In this document: positions 5,063 through 5,224 of the stretch, one piece after another | Layout of the letters: each line of letters opens with the position of its first letter | Numbering within the stretch: position 1 is the first letter of the stretch | Translations under genes and position numbers: made by a program | Notes under the pieces: model-generated | The model's database searches: none | Seen by the model: the letters and a program-made list of their open reading frames with translations, nothing else | What the model was told of the DNA's origin: nothing | Assembly: GCA_017558545.1 (NCBI GenBank) | Contig: JAFYUG010000271.1 | Span: 1 to 5,224 of the forward strand | From: Oscillospiraceae bacterium | GTDB lineage: Bacteria > Bacillota > Clostridia > Oscillospirales > Oscillospiraceae | Direction: 5' to 3' | DNA length: 5,224 bases

Positions 5063-5089
5063 CACTCGCTTCGCTCGGTCGGTATGACA
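5063..5089 (+). repeat. Fragment of a dispersed repeat (CACTCGCTTCGCTCGG ... ATGACA)
   Basis: It contains the small palindrome CGCTTCGCTCGG-like core and ends in GGTATGACA. It resembles the end of a widespread intergenic repeat that reads TGTCAT...CCGAGCGAAGCGAG on the other strand, and shares the ATGAC end with the element closing at 2285. The identification is from memory. Confidence 0.4.
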
Positions 5090-5112
5090 GGGATGGTAGA
5101 GGTTGTTTCACC

Positions 5113-5137
5113 GTAGGGAACGGTCTTGACCGTTCCG
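5113..5137 (+). repeat. REP-like unit 4, exact copy of unit 2
   Basis: GTAG (5113-5116), then GGAACGGTC (5117-5125), TT, GACCGTTCC (5128-5136). The 29 bases 5109-5137 equal 2334-2362 exactly. It is followed 28 bases start to start by a further GTAG unit (5141), in the same tandem arrangement as units 1 and 2. Confidence 0.7.
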
Positions 5138-5140
5138 CTT

Positions 5141-5179
5141 GTAGGGGCTTGCGGATTTGCATAAATTTGAGATTGCCCC
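5141..5179 (+). repeat. Degenerate REP-like unit 5
   Basis: GTAG (5141-5144) with GGGC (5145-5148) able to pair with GCCC (5175-5178) across a long AT-rich loop. The hairpin is poor compared with units 1-4, so this may be a decayed, interrupted or unrelated copy. Confidence 0.3.
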
Positions 5180-5224
5180 TTTAAAGGCCCCCTTCCCAAG
5201 GGGGCTGGCAGCCGTAAGGCTGAC
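5180..5224 (+). repeat. Double-hairpin dispersed repeat, runs to the right edge
   Basis: Begins TTTAAAGG, then hairpin GCCCCCTT (5187-5194), loop CCC, AAGGGGGC (5198-5205). Four bases on there is a second hairpin, CAGCC (5209-5213), loop GTAA, GGCTG (5218-5222). The first 16 bases are repeated at 5003-5018. It may extend beyond the window. The stretch 4961-5224 holds only these repeats and no gene. Confidence 0.55.

Overview
The window reads as ordinary chromosome of a low-to-moderate-GC Firmicute, most likely an anaerobic Clostridia member of the Oscillospiraceae/Ruminococcaceae type. The evidence is AGGAGG-like ribosome binding sites in front of every gene, sigma-A-type promoters, a YerC/YecD-type TrpR-like regulator (a Firmicutes family), and the order regulator, methyltransferase, hslO, MFS transporter, tRNA cluster. 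The taxonomy is inferred from gene content and style, not from a marker gene.

Layout. On the minus strand, from about 1010 down to the left edge, lies a two-gene membrane operon: a short NfeD-family protein (862..428), then an SPFH/Band 7 (slipin-like) protein whose first 127 residues are present (382..1, running off the edge). A 240-base divergent control region (863-1102) separates it from the plus-strand genes. It holds minus-strand and plus-strand promoters and several TGTAAA/TTTACA half-sites. On the plus strand, the TrpR-like regulator gene (1103..1411) overlaps a class I SAM-dependent methyltransferase gene (1411..2142) through TGATG. A 268-base gap (2143-2410) is packed with small hairpins and dispersed repeats, and one hairpin probably ends the methyltransferase transcript. 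Next come hslO (Hsp33, 2411..3274) and, 19 bases later, a 12-TM CynX/NimT-like MFS transporter (3294..4487). A textbook promoter then drives four tRNA genes, Val(UAC), Phe(GAA), Gly(GCC) and Cys(GCA), all with encoded CCA, closed by a strong terminator at 4927-4960. The last 264 bases contain no gene, only more copies of the same short repeats.

How the parts work together. NfeD and SPFH proteins form a membrane scaffold pair. Hsp33 is an oxidative-stress holdase. The regulator/methyltransferase pair is translationally coupled but its job is not known. The tRNA cluster is housekeeping. No phage, CRISPR, toxin or defence system was found.

The most interesting signal is non-coding: a family of short hairpins, each starting immediately after a GTAG tetranucleotide. 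Their stems differ between copies but keep pairing through compensatory changes, resembling REP elements of the kind mobilised by RAYT (TnpA-REP) transposases. A second signal is a terminator-like hairpin between tRNA-Gly and tRNA-Cys whose G-U pairs fit only the tRNA-sense transcript.
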